NCBI RefSeq assembly: GCF_001886195.1
Contig: NZ_JXLB01000006.1
Span: 1 to 64,000 of the forward strand
Direction: 5' to 3'
From: Enterococcus ratti
GTDB taxonomy: Bacteria; Bacillota; Bacilli; Lactobacillales; Enterococcaceae
DNA length: 64,000 nucleotides
Position 1 is the stretch's first letter, and each line of letters begins with the position of its first letter. Position numbers and translations under genes: made by a program. Positions 8,983-18,379 of the stretch are shown here, piece by piece. Below the pieces are notes generated by a model that was not told the origin of the DNA, made no database searches, and was given only the letters and a program-made list of their open reading frames with translations.

Positions 8983-10554
8983 ATGAAAGAAAGAGAACGT
9001 ATTTTAGATTTAGTAAAAAAAGGAATCCTTTCAACTGAAGAAGGCTTAGATTTATTAGAAAGCATGGCTACTGAAAAAGATGAAAAACAAATCGCAAAAG
9101 AAGCAGATAAGGTTACTGCTAGTCATAAGGAAAAAGAGCAGTCGAGTCAATTAATTGATGAATTAGAAAATGAATTGACGGAGAAAATTCACTTTCAGGT
9201 TGATCCAAAACAAAAAGAGCAAGAAGACCAAGAAAATTTAGAACGTATTTTAGACGAGTTGGCAACACAAGCAAATAAAACATCTGTACATTTAGATGAA
9301 GTAAACGAAGCTTTAGCAAAAAATAAAGTAGTGCACAATGAAAAACAGGAAGCATTGATGCAGCTCAATACCAAAGAAGAATTGGACCAATTAACAGAAG
9401 ACGAAGTGATTCAAAGAAAAAAATTGGAAGATGAACTGAAAAAAATAGAAGATGATAAAAATGAGCTAACAAAAGAACAGCTAAAATTAGAAGCGGAACT
9501 AAAAGATATTCGTAAAAATCAATGGTCAGAAAAGAAAGAAACGTTTACTGAGAAATTTGATCTTCCGGAGGATTGGAAAGAACAGGCAAGTGATACGTTA
9601 AATCAAGTGGGAGAAAAAATGTCTGAAGCAGGTTCTCAGTTAGGAAGATTTCTAAAGAAAACTTTCCAAACGGTATCAGAAACAGTTAATGAAAACATGG
9701 AGTGGAAAGATGTAAATTTGCGTGTTCCAGGCATTGCTACAACCAAATTCGAGCATGAATTTTATTATAGAGCGCCGGCAGCAAGTATTATTGATATCAA
9801 GGCAGCAAATGGCAATGTGACATTAAAGACTTGGGAGAATGAGGACGTCAAAATTGAAGCAAAAATCAAGTTATACGGTAAAATGAATGCAGAGCCATTT
9901 GAAGCCTTTTTGGAACGAAGCCAAATTGAAGTAAATGATGAACATATTTCCTTCCAAATTCCTAATAAACGTGTACGTACTGATTTAGTTTTTTATCTGC
10001 CAGAGCGTGTTTATGACCATACGGCAATTAAGTTGCTAAATGGGAATATTACAATTGATCACTTAGAAGGAAAAGATGTCTACGTAAAATCCACAAATGG
10101 GAATATTAAGATTTACCGCTTACATGCTACGATGCTTGAAGTCGAAGGCGTTAATGGAAATATTGATGTTCAAGAAGGGCGCGTTTTAGACTCAATTATT
10201 GAGACAGTTAATGGTACGGTGGTAGTGGGAACTACGCCAGAGAATCTTTCTGTGTCTTTAGTTAATGGAGATATACGCTTAACAATGAAAGAAGAGAAGC
10301 TGAAAAAAATTGAAGCGAGTTCTGTTAATGGAAATGTCAAAGTGGCACTGCCAGAGAATATCGGCATGGAAGGAAATGCTAAAACAAATTTAGGAAGTAT
10401 TAATAGCCGACTTTCTAATTATGAAATTATTCGTGAGAAAAAAGAGCGGACGAATCAACTGTTACAGTTTAGACGTCTGTCAGACAATGAAGTAGCTAAC
10501 ATTCAATTATCAACTACAACTGGAAGTATTTATTTAAAAGATACAGATAAATAA
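8983..10554 (+). CDS. liaX: daptomycin-sensing surface protein LiaX (DUF4097)
   Basis: In enterococci LiaX is the main effector of the LiaFSR membrane-stress system and influences daptomycin and antimicrobial-peptide tolerance. The start at ATG 8983 (523 residues) is preferred over the upstream TTG because TAAGGAGG lies just before it. The N-terminal block (residues 1-25, ERILDLVKKGILSTEEGLDLLES) is a short helical domain. Residues about 30-190 are a long charged coiled coil. The C-terminal part from about 245 is a DUF4097 beta-helix with recurring NGN(V/I) turns (ANGNVTL, LNGNITI, TNGNIKI, VNGNIDV). There is no signal peptide. It is followed by liaY and liaZ. Confidence 0.92.
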   Translation: MKERERILDLVKKGILSTEEGLDLLESMATEKDEKQIAKEADKVTASHKEKEQSSQLIDELENELTEKIHFQVDPKQKEQEDQENLERILDELATQANKTSVHLDEVNEALAKNKVVHNEKQEALMQLNTKEELDQLTEDEVIQRKKLEDELKKIEDDKNELTKEQLKLEAELKDIRKNQWSEKKETFTEKFDLPEDWKEQASDTLNQVGEKMSEAGSQLGRFLKKTFQTVSETVNENMEWKDVNLRVPGIATTKFEHEFYYRAPAASIIDIKAANGNVTLKTWENEDVKIEAKIKLYGKMNAEPFEAFLERSQIEVNDEHISFQIPNKRVRTDLVFYLPERVYDHTAIKLLNGNITIDHLEGKDVYVKSTNGNIKIYRLHATMLEVEGVNGNIDVQEGRVLDSIIETVNGTVVVGTTPENLSVSLVNGDIRLTMKEEKLKKIEASSVNGNVKVALPENIGMEGNAKTNLGSINSRLSNYEIIREKKERTNQLLQFRRLSDNEVANIQLSTTTGSIYLKDTDK

Positions 10555-10649
10555 GAAGACGAAAAAGTAAGCCAAGATAAAAAACAGAAGATTTTCACTG
10601 GGTGATTTTTTAGTAGTGATTTGTTTTTTAGATGTTAGAGAATCTGTTT

Positions 10650-10703
10650 AAGAAAAAGAGTGAACAAAAGGAAGTTTATTTTTATTGTCACTCTCTTTTT
10701 CTT
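10650..10703 (+). terminator. attenuator-like hairpin between liaX and liaY
   Basis: AAGAAAAAGAGTGA (10650-10663) pairs with TCACTCTCTTTTTCTT (10688-10703) with one bulge. The 3' arm is T-rich. It may reduce readthrough from liaX into liaYZ. A possible -10 box TAGAAT (10716-10721) follows, with no good -35. Confidence 0.5.
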
Positions 10704-10736
10704 CCATTAAAATGATAGAATAGAGGTGAAAGTAAA

Positions 10737-11042
10737 ATGAAAAGAAAGCTGACAAAATCAAATAAAAATATTGTTTTGACAGGGACATTAGCTGGAATTG
10801 CTGAATATGTTGGCATTGATCCAACGGTTGTTCGAGTGATTTATGTCTTTTTAAGTTTAGTGGCTTTTGGAAGTCCTATTATTTTGTATATATTATTGGC
10901 TTTGATTATCCCATCCGGTCGAAGTACACGTACGCATTATGGACATGAAAACCAATATTATAGAAATAATGACTATCAGAAACAAACAAGAAAGCGCAAA
11001 GAAGCGGAAAAAGTTGATGATGACGAATGGAGTGACTTTTAA
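10737..11042 (+). CDS. liaY: PspC-domain membrane protein LiaY
   Basis: A 101-residue protein with a PspC domain (residues 1-60: KKLTKSNKNIVLTGTLAGIAEYVGIDPTVVRVIYV), one long hydrophobic segment (about 38-58), then a polar, basic tail ending in an acidic patch. The C-terminal tail is expected in the cytoplasm. In enterococci it is the middle gene of liaXYZ and acts with LiaX in the envelope stress response. GAGGTGAAAG precedes the ATG. Its stop overlaps the start of liaZ. Confidence 0.9.
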   Translation: MKRKLTKSNKNIVLTGTLAGIAEYVGIDPTVVRVIYVFLSLVAFGSPIILYILLALIIPSGRSTRTHYGHENQYYRNNDYQKQTRKRKEAEKVDDDEWSDF

Positions 11043-11392
11043 TGTCGTATCTTCAACGTATCATCGTTAATACGCTGACGTTTATCTCACTTGCTGTGAT
11101 TTTTCCAAATATGATTTATGTGGAAAGTATTTGGACGGCTATCGCAGCAAGCTTTGTTTTATCTTTATTGAACATGTTTATTAAGCCAGTTCTAATGGTT
11201 TTATCTTTGCCATTTACTTTGTTTACGCTTGGTTTATTTACGTTTGTCATTAATGCCGTTATTCTTAAAATGACTTCTTTTTTCATAGGAGCAAATAATT
11301 TTAGTTTTTCTTCATTCTGGTCGGCGTTTCTTGTAGCGGTTGTTATGTCAACAGTAAACATGATTGTAAGTGAACACAATAGTAGAAGATAG
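11042..11392 (+). CDS. liaZ: LiaZ, phage-holin-like (YvlD/DUF360-type) membrane protein
   Basis: A 116-residue integral membrane protein with four hydrophobic segments and few charged loops. PxxxxLSLPFTLFTLGLFTFVINA is typical of the YvlD family, often annotated phage holin family protein. Here it is chromosomal and part of liaXYZ, so lysis is not its likely role. It begins at the last base of liaY (TAATG), showing translational coupling, and is followed by a terminator. Confidence 0.88.
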   Translation: MSYLQRIIVNTLTFISLAVIFPNMIYVESIWTAIAASFVLSLLNMFIKPVLMVLSLPFTLFTLGLFTFVINAVILKMTSFFIGANNFSFSSFWSAFLVAVVMSTVNMIVSEHNSRR

Positions 11393-11412
11393 AAAATAAA
11401 AAGTTGCTAATA

Positions 11413-11468
11413 TAAAAAGGACATCTATGAAAATTGCTCTTTCATTTTTGTAGGTGTCTCCTTTTTTT
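11413..11468 (+). terminator. terminator after liaZ
   Basis: TATAAAAAGGACATCTATGAAA can fold back on TTTCAT-TTTTGTAGGTGTCTCC and is followed by T7 at 11462-11468. The stem is imperfect but ends in a clear T-run. Confidence 0.65.
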
Positions 11469-11586
11469 GTGTTTATATAAGAAAAAACAAATTTTAGAAT
11501 AAAAACGTTTTTTTATTTGGTAGTACTTTTTGTCAGACAATGATAAAATGAGGGAGGAACACTCTAATAGAAATGAGGTAGCACGA

Positions 11587-12525
11587 ATGGCAGAAATTGT
11601 AAAAGTAAGCCAATTAGTAGAAAAATTATCATTAGAAATTGTGACTGGCGATGAAAAGAGTTTGGAACGTGTTATAGTAACCGGTGACATCTCAAGACCT
11701 GGATTAGAATTGACCGGATATTTTAATTATTATTCACATGATCGCCTGCAGTTATTTGGAAGCAAAGAAATCAGTTTTGCTGAACGGATGATGCCTGAAG
11801 AAAGACTGATGATTATGAGGAGATTATGTAGTGAAGATATGCCGGCATTTATTATCTCCAGAGGCTTACCTGCTTCTGAAGAAATGATTCAAGCAGCAAA
11901 TGAATATGGCATGGCCGTATTGCGTTCGCCTATTTCTACCTCACGTCTGCTTGGTGAATTATCCAGTTATTTAGATGGGCGATTAGCTCCTAGAACGAGT
12001 GTCCATGGAGTATTAGTTGATGTGTACGGGTTAGGAGTGTTGATTCAAGGAGATAGCGGGATTGGAAAAAGTGAGACGGCGTTAGAATTGATCAAACGAG
12101 GCCATCGTTTGATCGCGGATGATCGAGTCGACGTTTATCAACAAGATGAGCTAACTGTGATTGGAGAACCTCCAAAAATCTTGGAGCATTTGATTGAGAT
12201 CAGAGGAATTGGTATTATTGACGTAATGAATTTATTTGGTGCAAGCGCTGTTCGCGGATCGATGCAAGTTCAGCTGGCTGTCTATTTAGAGGCGTGGGCT
12301 AAAGATAAAAAATATGATCGGCTAGGTTCGGAAGATACGTCTGTGGAGATTGCAGAAGTCGGCATTCCTCAGATCAAAGTACCTGTAAAAACGGGAAGAA
12401 ATGTAGCGATTATTATTGAGGTCGCTGCAATGAATTTCCGTGCAAAAACGATGGGGTTTGATGCAACCAAAACGTTTGAAGAACGTTTGAGTCGCCTTAT
12501 TGAAGAAAATTCAACGAACCAATAG
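11587..12525 (+). CDS. hprK: HPr kinase/phosphorylase
   Basis: Phosphorylates HPr on Ser46 and removes the phosphate again, setting the signal read by CcpA (encoded at 29.9 kb). The start at ATG 11587 ([14 protein letters not shown], 312 residues) matches the family's usual length. The longer frame from 11530 would add 19 atypical residues. The Walker A variant [10 protein letters not shown] is near residue 153. The HPrK/P signature [20 protein letters not shown] lies near 203. It forms a closely spaced run with lgt (15 bp). Confidence 0.95.
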   Translation: MAEIVKVSQLVEKLSLEIVTGDEKSLERVIVTGDISRPGLELTGYFNYYSHDRLQLFGSKEISFAERMMPEERLMIMRRLCSEDMPAFIISRGLPASEEMIQAANEYGMAVLRSPISTSRLLGELSSYLDGRLAPRTSVHGVLVDVYGLGVLIQGDSGIGKSETALELIKRGHRLIADDRVDVYQQDELTVIGEPPKILEHLIEIRGIGIIDVMNLFGASAVRGSMQVQLAVYLEAWAKDKKYDRLGSEDTSVEIAEVGIPQIKVPVKTGRNVAIIIEVAAMNFRAKTMGFDATKTFEERLSRLIEENSTNQ

Positions 12526-12539
12526 CAAGGAGTGAAAAC

Positions 12540-13370
12540 ATGTTAGCTCAAATCGATCGAGTGGCGTTTAATCTTTTAGGAATACCGATTTACTGGTATG
12601 CTTTGATTATCGTATCAGGAATACTTATTGCCATGTGGCTTAGCAGCCGAGAGGCCGTACGCGTTGGATTGAAAGCAGATGATGTGACTGATTTCATGCT
12701 GTGGGGGTTGCCTTTGTCGATTATTGGTGCACGTTTGTATTATATCTTATTCAATTTACCGCAGTATTTAGCGAATCCTATTCAAATATTTAATATTCGT
12801 TCTGGAGGATTAGCAATTTATGGTGGATTAATTGCAGGAGCCATTACGTTATATTTTTTTACTAAATATCACTTTATATCGATATGGACATTTTTAGATA
12901 TCGCAGCACCAAGTGTTTTGTTTGCCCAAGCAATCGGAAGATGGGGCAATTTTATGAATCATGAAGCATATGGACCTATTACGACAAAGACGTTTTTAGA
13001 GAATTTGCATATCCCCAAAGTCATTATTGATAACATGTATATTGAAGGGTTCTATCGTCAACCAACTTTCTTATATGAATCTGTTTGGAATGTAATTGGT
13101 TTTGTTTTGCTTTTATTTTTAAGAAATAAAAAGTATTTGTTGAAAAAAGGCGAAGTCTTACTGGTTTATATCATATGGTATAGTTTTGGGCGCTTTTTTA
13201 TCGAGGGAATGCGGACAGACAGTCTATATTTTCTAGGAATGATTCGAATCTCACAATTGTTGTCAGCTGTTTTATTCATTGGAACCATTATTTTGTTTAT
13301 TTGGCGTAGAAAGAAAGGGAATCTCTCAGATTATGACCGGACTTTAGGAAAAAATCAGCTATTAATCTAA
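12540..13370 (+). CDS. lgt: prolipoprotein diacylglyceryl transferase
   Basis: Transfers diacylglycerol from phosphatidylglycerol to the lipobox cysteine of prolipoproteins such as PstS. The 276-residue membrane protein has about seven hydrophobic segments and the Lgt signature GRWGNFMNHEAYG near residue 136, including the essential Arg. SGGLAIYGGLIAG lies near residue 88. The ribosome binding site AAGGAG lies 8 nt before the ATG. hprK-lgt-gpsA-galU is a conserved enterococcal order. Confidence 0.96.
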   Translation: MLAQIDRVAFNLLGIPIYWYALIIVSGILIAMWLSSREAVRVGLKADDVTDFMLWGLPLSIIGARLYYILFNLPQYLANPIQIFNIRSGGLAIYGGLIAGAITLYFFTKYHFISIWTFLDIAAPSVLFAQAIGRWGNFMNHEAYGPITTKTFLENLHIPKVIIDNMYIEGFYRQPTFLYESVWNVIGFVLLLFLRNKKYLLKKGEVLLVYIIWYSFGRFFIEGMRTDSLYFLGMIRISQLLSAVLFIGTIILFIWRRKKGNLSDYDRTLGKNQLLI

Positions 13371-13413
13371 ATTCGAGAGCGAATAAAATGAAAAAAATAG
13401 CAGGAGTGGTAAA

Positions 13414-14439
13414 ATGGAATGTAAGGTAGCAGTTTTAGGTGCCGGTTCTTGGGGAACGGCTTTAGCTCAAGTTCTTGCCGAAAATGGGCATGATGTTCGT
13501 TTGTGGGGACATCGCCAACCTCAAATAGATGAAATCAATCAACAGCACACCAATCAAAAATATTTACCTCATCATACGCTACCAGCATCAATTCAGGCGT
13601 TTATGTCTGTGAAACAAGCCGTTCAAGACGTTGATGCCTTAGTGTTTGTCGTACCTACCAAGGCAATTCGTTCAGTTGCACAAGAAGTAATCAATCATTT
13701 GAATACGAAGCCAGTGATTATTCATGCTAGTAAGGGACTTGAACAGCAAACACACAAGCGCATTTCAGAAATTCTTTTGGAAGAAATTCCGGTTGAAAAG
13801 CGACAAGCGATTGCTGTGCTATCAGGTCCTAGTCACGCAGAAGAAGTCGCTAAGCATGATATTACAACGGTTACGGCTGCAAGTACTGATCAAAAAGCGG
13901 CCGCTTTTGTTCAAAGGCTTTTCATGAATCGATATTTCAGAATTTATACGAATTCAGATGTAATCGGTGTTGAAATGGGTGCTGCGTTAAAAAATATTAT
14001 TGCTATTGGCGCAGGAGCAATTCATGGGTTAGGATTTGGTGACGATGCAAAAGCTGCAATTATAACGAGAGGATTAGCCGAAATTAGTCGGTTAGGTGTG
14101 GCAATGGGAGCCAATCCGCTAACTTTTATTGGTCTTAGCGGGGTAGGAGATTTGATTGTCACTTGCACAAGTGTTCATTCTAGAAATTGGCGTGCCGGTA
14201 ATTTATTAGGACAAGGCCAAGTACTAGAAGAAGTTTTGAAAAATACGGGCATGGTGGTGGAAGGTGTCCATACAACAAAAGTAGCTAGAGAACTTGCTCA
14301 AATGATGGGGATTGAAATGCCTATTACTCAAACAATTTATGAAGTACTTTATAAGCAAAAAGATGTAAAAATTGCAGCAAGAGAGATTATGTTGCGCGAT
14401 GGGAAAAAAGAAAATGAATTTTCATTACCAATTTTTTAG
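13414..14439 (+). CDS. gpsA: glycerol-3-phosphate dehydrogenase [NAD(P)+]
   Basis: Reduces dihydroxyacetone phosphate to sn-glycerol-3-phosphate for membrane lipid synthesis. The 341-residue protein has an N-terminal Rossmann motif [13 protein letters not shown] (residues 7-19) and GPSHAEEV near 139. The catalytic region [13 protein letters not shown] is near 189, with the conserved Lys. The substrate-site segment SRNWRAG lies near 251. The start is preceded by GCAGGAG. It is slightly separated (43 bp) from lgt and 14 bp from galU. Confidence 0.96.
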   Translation: MECKVAVLGAGSWGTALAQVLAENGHDVRLWGHRQPQIDEINQQHTNQKYLPHHTLPASIQAFMSVKQAVQDVDALVFVVPTKAIRSVAQEVINHLNTKPVIIHASKGLEQQTHKRISEILLEEIPVEKRQAIAVLSGPSHAEEVAKHDITTVTAASTDQKAAAFVQRLFMNRYFRIYTNSDVIGVEMGAALKNIIAIGAGAIHGLGFGDDAKAAIITRGLAEISRLGVAMGANPLTFIGLSGVGDLIVTCTSVHSRNWRAGNLLGQGQVLEEVLKNTGMVVEGVHTTKVARELAQMMGIEMPITQTIYEVLYKQKDVKIAAREIMLRDGKKENEFSLPIF

Positions 14440-14453
14440 AGGAGAGATGACAC

Positions 14454-15392
14454 ATGAAAGTAAAAAAAGCAGTTATTCCAGCGGCAGGATTAGGAACAAG
14501 ATTTTTACCAGCGACGAAAGCAATGGCAAAAGAGATGCTACCAATTGTTGATAAGCCAACGATTCAATTTATTGTTGAAGAAGCGTTGAAATCAGGGATT
14601 GAAGATATTTTAATTGTAACGGGAAAAGCTAAACGACCTATTGAAGATCATTTCGATTCAAATATTGAATTAGAAACGAACTTAAGTGAAAAAGGCAAAA
14701 CTGAGTTATTAAAATTAGTAGAAGAAACAACAGACGTTAACCTTCACTTCATTCGACAATCGCATCCAAAAGGTTTGGGACATGCGGTCTTACAAGCACG
14801 TGCTTTTATTGGAAATGAACCTTTCGTTGTGATGTTAGGAGATGACATTATGGAAGATGAGATTCCTTTGACACAACAATTGATTGATGACTATGAGCGT
14901 ACACATGCTTCAACGATTGCTGTGATGGAAGTTCCACAAAAAGAAACTTCTAAATACGGGATTATTAATCCCGGTGAAGAATTAGAAGAAGGTTTATTTA
15001 ATGTCAAAAACTTTGTTGAAAAACCAGAGCCAAGCAAAGCACCAAGTAATTTAGCTATTATCGGGCGTTATTTGTTGACACCTGAAATTTTTGATGTTTT
15101 AAATGAACAAAAACCGGGAGCAGGTGATGAAATTCAATTGACGGATGCAATTGATACGTTAAACAAAACACAACGAGTGTTTGCTCGTAAATTTACAGGA
15201 AAGCGTTATGACGTAGGGGACAAATTTGGTTTTATGAAAACAAGCATTGAATATGGCTTGACGCATCCAGAAGTTGGCGAACCGTTAAGAGCATATATTA
15301 AAGCGTTGGGTAAAGAATTGGAAGCAGGTAGTCAGGTTGTTTCAACAAAAAGAAATGAAAAAATTGAATTAAAAAAAGAAATGAAAAAATAG
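14454..15392 (+). CDS. galU: UTP--glucose-1-phosphate uridylyltransferase
   Basis: Makes UDP-glucose, the precursor for glycolipids, teichoic acid substituents and exopolysaccharide. The N-terminal nucleotidyltransferase motif is [19 protein letters not shown] (residues 11-29). VEKP in [12 protein letters not shown] lies near residue 188. The 312-residue length is a little longer than average because of a Lys/Glu-rich tail. Its substrate glucose-1-phosphate would come from the phosphoglucomutase at 45.4 kb. It is the last gene of the hprK run. Confidence 0.95.
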   Translation: MKVKKAVIPAAGLGTRFLPATKAMAKEMLPIVDKPTIQFIVEEALKSGIEDILIVTGKAKRPIEDHFDSNIELETNLSEKGKTELLKLVEETTDVNLHFIRQSHPKGLGHAVLQARAFIGNEPFVVMLGDDIMEDEIPLTQQLIDDYERTHASTIAVMEVPQKETSKYGIINPGEELEEGLFNVKNFVEKPEPSKAPSNLAIIGRYLLTPEIFDVLNEQKPGAGDEIQLTDAIDTLNKTQRVFARKFTGKRYDVGDKFGFMKTSIEYGLTHPEVGEPLRAYIKALGKELEAGSQVVSTKRNEKIELKKEMKK

Positions 15393-15453
15393 TTTCGGAT
15401 CCGTCACTCTATCTTTTTCAAATGAGAAAGACTTAGGGTGACCATACTAAGAA

Positions 15454-15500
15454 CCGAATGATCCAGTAAATACGAAGGGTGATGGATCATTCGGCTTATT
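15454..15500 (+). terminator. terminator after galU
   Basis: CCGAATGATCCA (15454-15465) pairs perfectly with 15483-15494, followed by CTTATTTGTG. The T-run is weak, so termination efficiency is uncertain. Confidence 0.65.
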
Positions 15501-15648
15501 TGTGTTATGCATGAATTTTTAGTGTTGATTTGGTATGTTGAATAAGTGTTTCTTTACTGGTAATGGAATCGTAAAAAATAAGTTTTTATCTAAATTTAAG
15601 GCTGGGATAGAAGTGATTAACTCTGAGAAATAAGGGTGTTCAATTTTA

Positions 15649-16875
15649 TTAAGTAAAGTGGGATTTCAACTGTTTTTTGCTTAGAAAGGCAACGAATAGC
15701 GTACATAAACTAATGCCGCCCACTAAATAAGTCAATTGGAGATTTGTAGAAATACTGCTAATCCAACCAAATAAAATTTGTCCTGGAGGAAGAGCAAATG
15801 TACAGATAACCATGATAAAAGACATCAATCTACCTAAAAGTTTTTGTTCGGCAGTTAGTTGAATAAATACAACTAATTCAATTGAAATTAGTGACACGAA
15901 AGCTAGAAATACGGTAACAATTCCCGTCATTGTCCAAAAAGCCGTTTTTGTTACAGGAAGCAAATGGATTGGAAAAACTAAGAGTAAAAAAATACAGCTT
16001 ATTAAAGTTAATTGTTGTGGAATATGGCTTAGCGTTATTTTTTTTGCTAAAATTCCATAAGTAATTGTATCTATTAATCCTCCTAAGGAAAACAAAAAAT
16101 TCATTATACTGTATTGCTCATTACTCGCTGCAAACCAAACTCTCGCTAAATATGGAATGACAATTTGGATAAAAGAAGTTAAGAAAAAGTTTAAAAAAAA
16201 GGCGAGTAAACATATTTTTAGAAAAAGCTGATTTTTTTTTAAATAGTGTAATACTTCATGCGTATCTTCTTTTATAGTTTGAAAGACTGAAACAAATTTT
16301 TTTGCAGTAGGCTGTTCATCAAAACGCATAATCATTTGGAGGATCATTGCCATACTAAATAAAAGAACACAGAATATAAAAATGAAGGGCAAAGTTTTTT
16401 GGCTGTACATGCTTCCTGCCAAAAGAGGTCCAAACATATTTCCTAAAATTCCGATTCCGTCAACTATGCTATTTACTTTTGGAAGTTTATTTTTATCACA
16501 AATTAAAGGGATGGTTGCTTGAACAATTGGAGTTTCAAAAGCAGAAACCATTCCCATTAAGCATACGAGTATTCCAATAGGTATAACATTTTTTGTGGTT
16601 ATAAAAGTGATAAACATTATTAAGGTAATAATTAAATAGAGGGTGTCCATGATGACCATGAGCAGTCGCTTATTCATTCGATCAGTTAGAATCCCGCAAA
16701 AAGGAAGCATAAAAAGTCTGCCGATGATGGATAAGCTGGTAATGATGCTAAATACAAATACAGAATGTGTCACATCTAACAGATAAAGAGACAACGTAAA
16801 CTGAATGGTGACTGTTCCGATTACTGAAAATAATTGACTAAAAATTAGTAAGGATAGTATATTTTTTTTAATCAT
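15649..16875 (-). CDS. MFS transporter, likely drug exporter
   Basis: A 408-residue protein with about twelve hydrophobic segments. The early RLFMLPFCGILTDRMNKR stretch (near residue 50) contains the MFS motif-A pattern after TM2. I choose ATG 16875; the frame can be extended to a TTG at 16887 that overlaps the upstream gene. Its ATG is one base after the stop of the ABC permease gene, so the two are co-transcribed. It resembles the MFS group of macrolide or multidrug exporters in Gram-positive bacteria, but the substrate cannot be read from sequence. It is likely controlled by the TetR regulator two genes upstream. Confidence 0.8.
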   Translation of the reverse strand: MIKKNILSLLIFSQLFSVIGTVTIQFTLSLYLLDVTHSVFVFSIITSLSIIGRLFMLPFCGILTDRMNKRLLMVIMDTLYLIITLIMFITFITTKNVIPIGILVCLMGMVSAFETPIVQATIPLICDKNKLPKVNSIVDGIGILGNMFGPLLAGSMYSQKTLPFIFIFCVLLFSMAMILQMIMRFDEQPTAKKFVSVFQTIKEDTHEVLHYLKKNQLFLKICLLAFFLNFFLTSFIQIVIPYLARVWFAASNEQYSIMNFLFSLGGLIDTITYGILAKKITLSHIPQQLTLISCIFLLLVFPIHLLPVTKTAFWTMTGIVTVFLAFVSLISIELVVFIQLTAEQKLLGRLMSFIMVICTFALPPGQILFGWISSISTNLQLTYLVGGISLCTLFVAFLSKKQLKSHFT

Positions 16876-16876
16876 G

Positions 16877-17581
16877 TTATATCTCAATTCTTTTCACTTG
16901 ATTGACGAGAGATAAGGAAGAAAATAGGGCACCAAAAAAATAAAAAATAGTAAAAATATAGAATAGAGTATTTGTACCTAAACTTGCAGAATTGCCGACT
17001 AGAGAAAATAAAACAAGTGAAGAAAAGAAAGTTAAAGCAATTGAACGCTTTTTCCACCCGATCCATAGAGAACATGTATCAATAGCGGGAACGAGTAAAA
17101 TAGAAAGAAAAATCATTGGAATTTGCTTAACTAAGAGATAAATGTTGAGTTGGTCATGAACAAGTGGTAAAATTTTTTCTGCACTTAAAAAAACAATATC
17201 TATAATTGCTAAGCTAAGTGCTGATAAGATACTACCTAATAGACAGACGATGCCTAGTTTTGAAAAGAAAATTCTTTCACGGCTAACTGGATAGCTTAAA
17301 GTTAAATAAATGTTTTTATTTGAATAGCTTTCAATGATTAATTTTCCAAGCATTGTTGCTCCTAAAAATATAAATCCCGCGCTGTTTAAAAGAAAAGCCA
17401 TATTTAAAATAAATGAATAGGAGGCTATTTCTGAATCGCTTATTTGAACAGTCGGGTCAAAATGAGGAATGGATGCAAAAAAATAAAGAAAGGCCAGTAC
17501 TACTACAGGGATAAGAAAAGCAATACCTAAATAATGTTTACAATCTACTTTCATTAATTCTATTTTTAATAATTTATACAT
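16877..17581 (-). CDS. ABC-2 type transporter permease
   Basis: A 234-residue membrane protein with six predicted hydrophobic segments. It is probably the membrane half of an exporter whose ATPase is the next upstream gene, which it overlaps by 16 bp. The N-terminal MYKLLKIELMK and the cytoplasmic loop SNKNIYLTLSYPVSRERIFFSKL (near residue 88) are typical of bacitracin/lantibiotic-immunity-like permeases. GGAGGGAACAGC precedes the ATG. The substrate is unknown; a role in resistance to a peptide or drug is inferred from the TetR and MFS neighbours. Confidence 0.8.
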   Translation of the reverse strand: MYKLLKIELMKVDCKHYLGIAFLIPVVVLAFLYFFASIPHFDPTVQISDSEIASYSFILNMAFLLNSAGFIFLGATMLGKLIIESYSNKNIYLTLSYPVSRERIFFSKLGIVCLLGSILSALSLAIIDIVFLSAEKILPLVHDQLNIYLLVKQIPMIFLSILLVPAIDTCSLWIGWKKRSIALTFFSSLVLFSLVGNSASLGTNTLFYIFTIFYFFGALFSSLSLVNQVKRIEI

Positions 17582-18288
17582 GCTGTTCCCTCCATTAAGT
17601 TAATCATTTTGTTTTCAAAGGAAGTTCCTTCAAGTTGTAGCCATTCTTGAGTTGATTTTTTAGCGATAATTGCTCCTTCGTAAAGAACAGCAATGGTGGA
17701 TGCAACATGTTGTACTTCTGAAAGAATGTGACTAGATAAAATGATCGTCGTGCCTTCATTAGCTAATTCGTGAAGAAGTTCTCTAAAATCCCGAATGGCT
17801 TTAGGGTCTAAGCCGTTTAAAGGTTCATCAATAATTAGTATTTCAGGATTGGGCAACAGCATCCGAGCAATTGCTAGACGTTGACGCATTCCTAGTGAAT
17901 ATTGACTTACTGGCAAATGATTTTTAGGATTTAATCCTACTCGCTCAAAAGCAAGCGCTAATTTAGCGGTGTTTACATCATAATAAGCCGCATGGATTTC
18001 TAAGTTTTTCCATCCAGTTAGTTGTTCGTAAAAGACTGGCTCATTAATGGTGACACCAATTTTTCTTTTAATCATTAAATCGGTGGGTTTGGCGTCTAAG
18101 ATTTGAATCGTACCGTCCGTTGGCTCAATGAGTCCTGCGAGTAATTTAAACAATGTGGATTTTCCAGCACCATTTTTTCCAAGAATTGCAAATACTTCTC
18201 CTTGTTGAATGAAAAGGCTCAATTGATGCAGGACAGGGACTCCTCGATAACATTTTTCTAAATTATTAATAGTGACGATAGGTTTCAT
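17566..18288 (-). CDS. ABC transporter ATP-binding protein
   Basis: ATPase partner of the preceding permease. The start at ATG 18288 (MKPIVTINNLEKCY) is chosen because TGGAGG lies 7 nt upstream; the longer frame starts inside the operator region. Walker A GKNGAGKST, signature YSLGMRQRLAIARML and Walker B ILIIDEPLNGLDP are all present in this 240-residue protein, with the switch His in LSSHILSE. The C-terminal acidic dimer extension seen in some multidrug ATPases is short here. Two palindromic operators sit just upstream. Confidence 0.9.
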   Translation of the reverse strand: MKPIVTINNLEKCYRGVPVLHQLSLFIQQGEVFAILGKNGAGKSTLFKLLAGLIEPTDGTIQILDAKPTDLMIKRKIGVTINEPVFYEQLTGWKNLEIHAAYYDVNTAKLALAFERVGLNPKNHLPVSQYSLGMRQRLAIARMLLPNPEILIIDEPLNGLDPKAIRDFRELLHELANEGTTIILSSHILSEVQHVASTIAVLYEGAIIAKKSTQEWLQLEGTSFENKMINLMEGTACINY

Positions 18289-18303
18289 TTTTTTCCTCCA
18301 ATT

Positions 18304-18318
18304 CATACCAATGGTATG
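18304..18318. promoter_or_regulatory. TetR operator copy 1
   Basis: CATACC-AAT-GGTATG is a perfect 6-3-6 palindrome 16 bp before the ABC ATPase start. It is the same sequence as copies 2 and 3 except for the centre, and likely binds the adjacent TetR protein. Confidence 0.75.
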
Positions 18319-18337
18319 TAAAATCATAAAAAATATA

Positions 18338-18352
18338 CATACCTTCGGTATG
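18338..18352. promoter_or_regulatory. TetR operator copy 2
   Basis: CATACC-TTC-GGTATG is a perfect 6-3-6 palindrome. It lies between the tetR stop and the ABC operon, 34 bp (centre to centre) from copy 1, roughly three helical turns. Confidence 0.75.
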
Positions 18353-18379
18353 TTTTATTTAAAAAAAATAGCTTAAAAG

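Noticed and set aside
11042-11392. Phage origin of the holin-like gene
   Set aside because: It is translationally coupled to liaY in a conserved chromosomal operon, with no other phage genes near.
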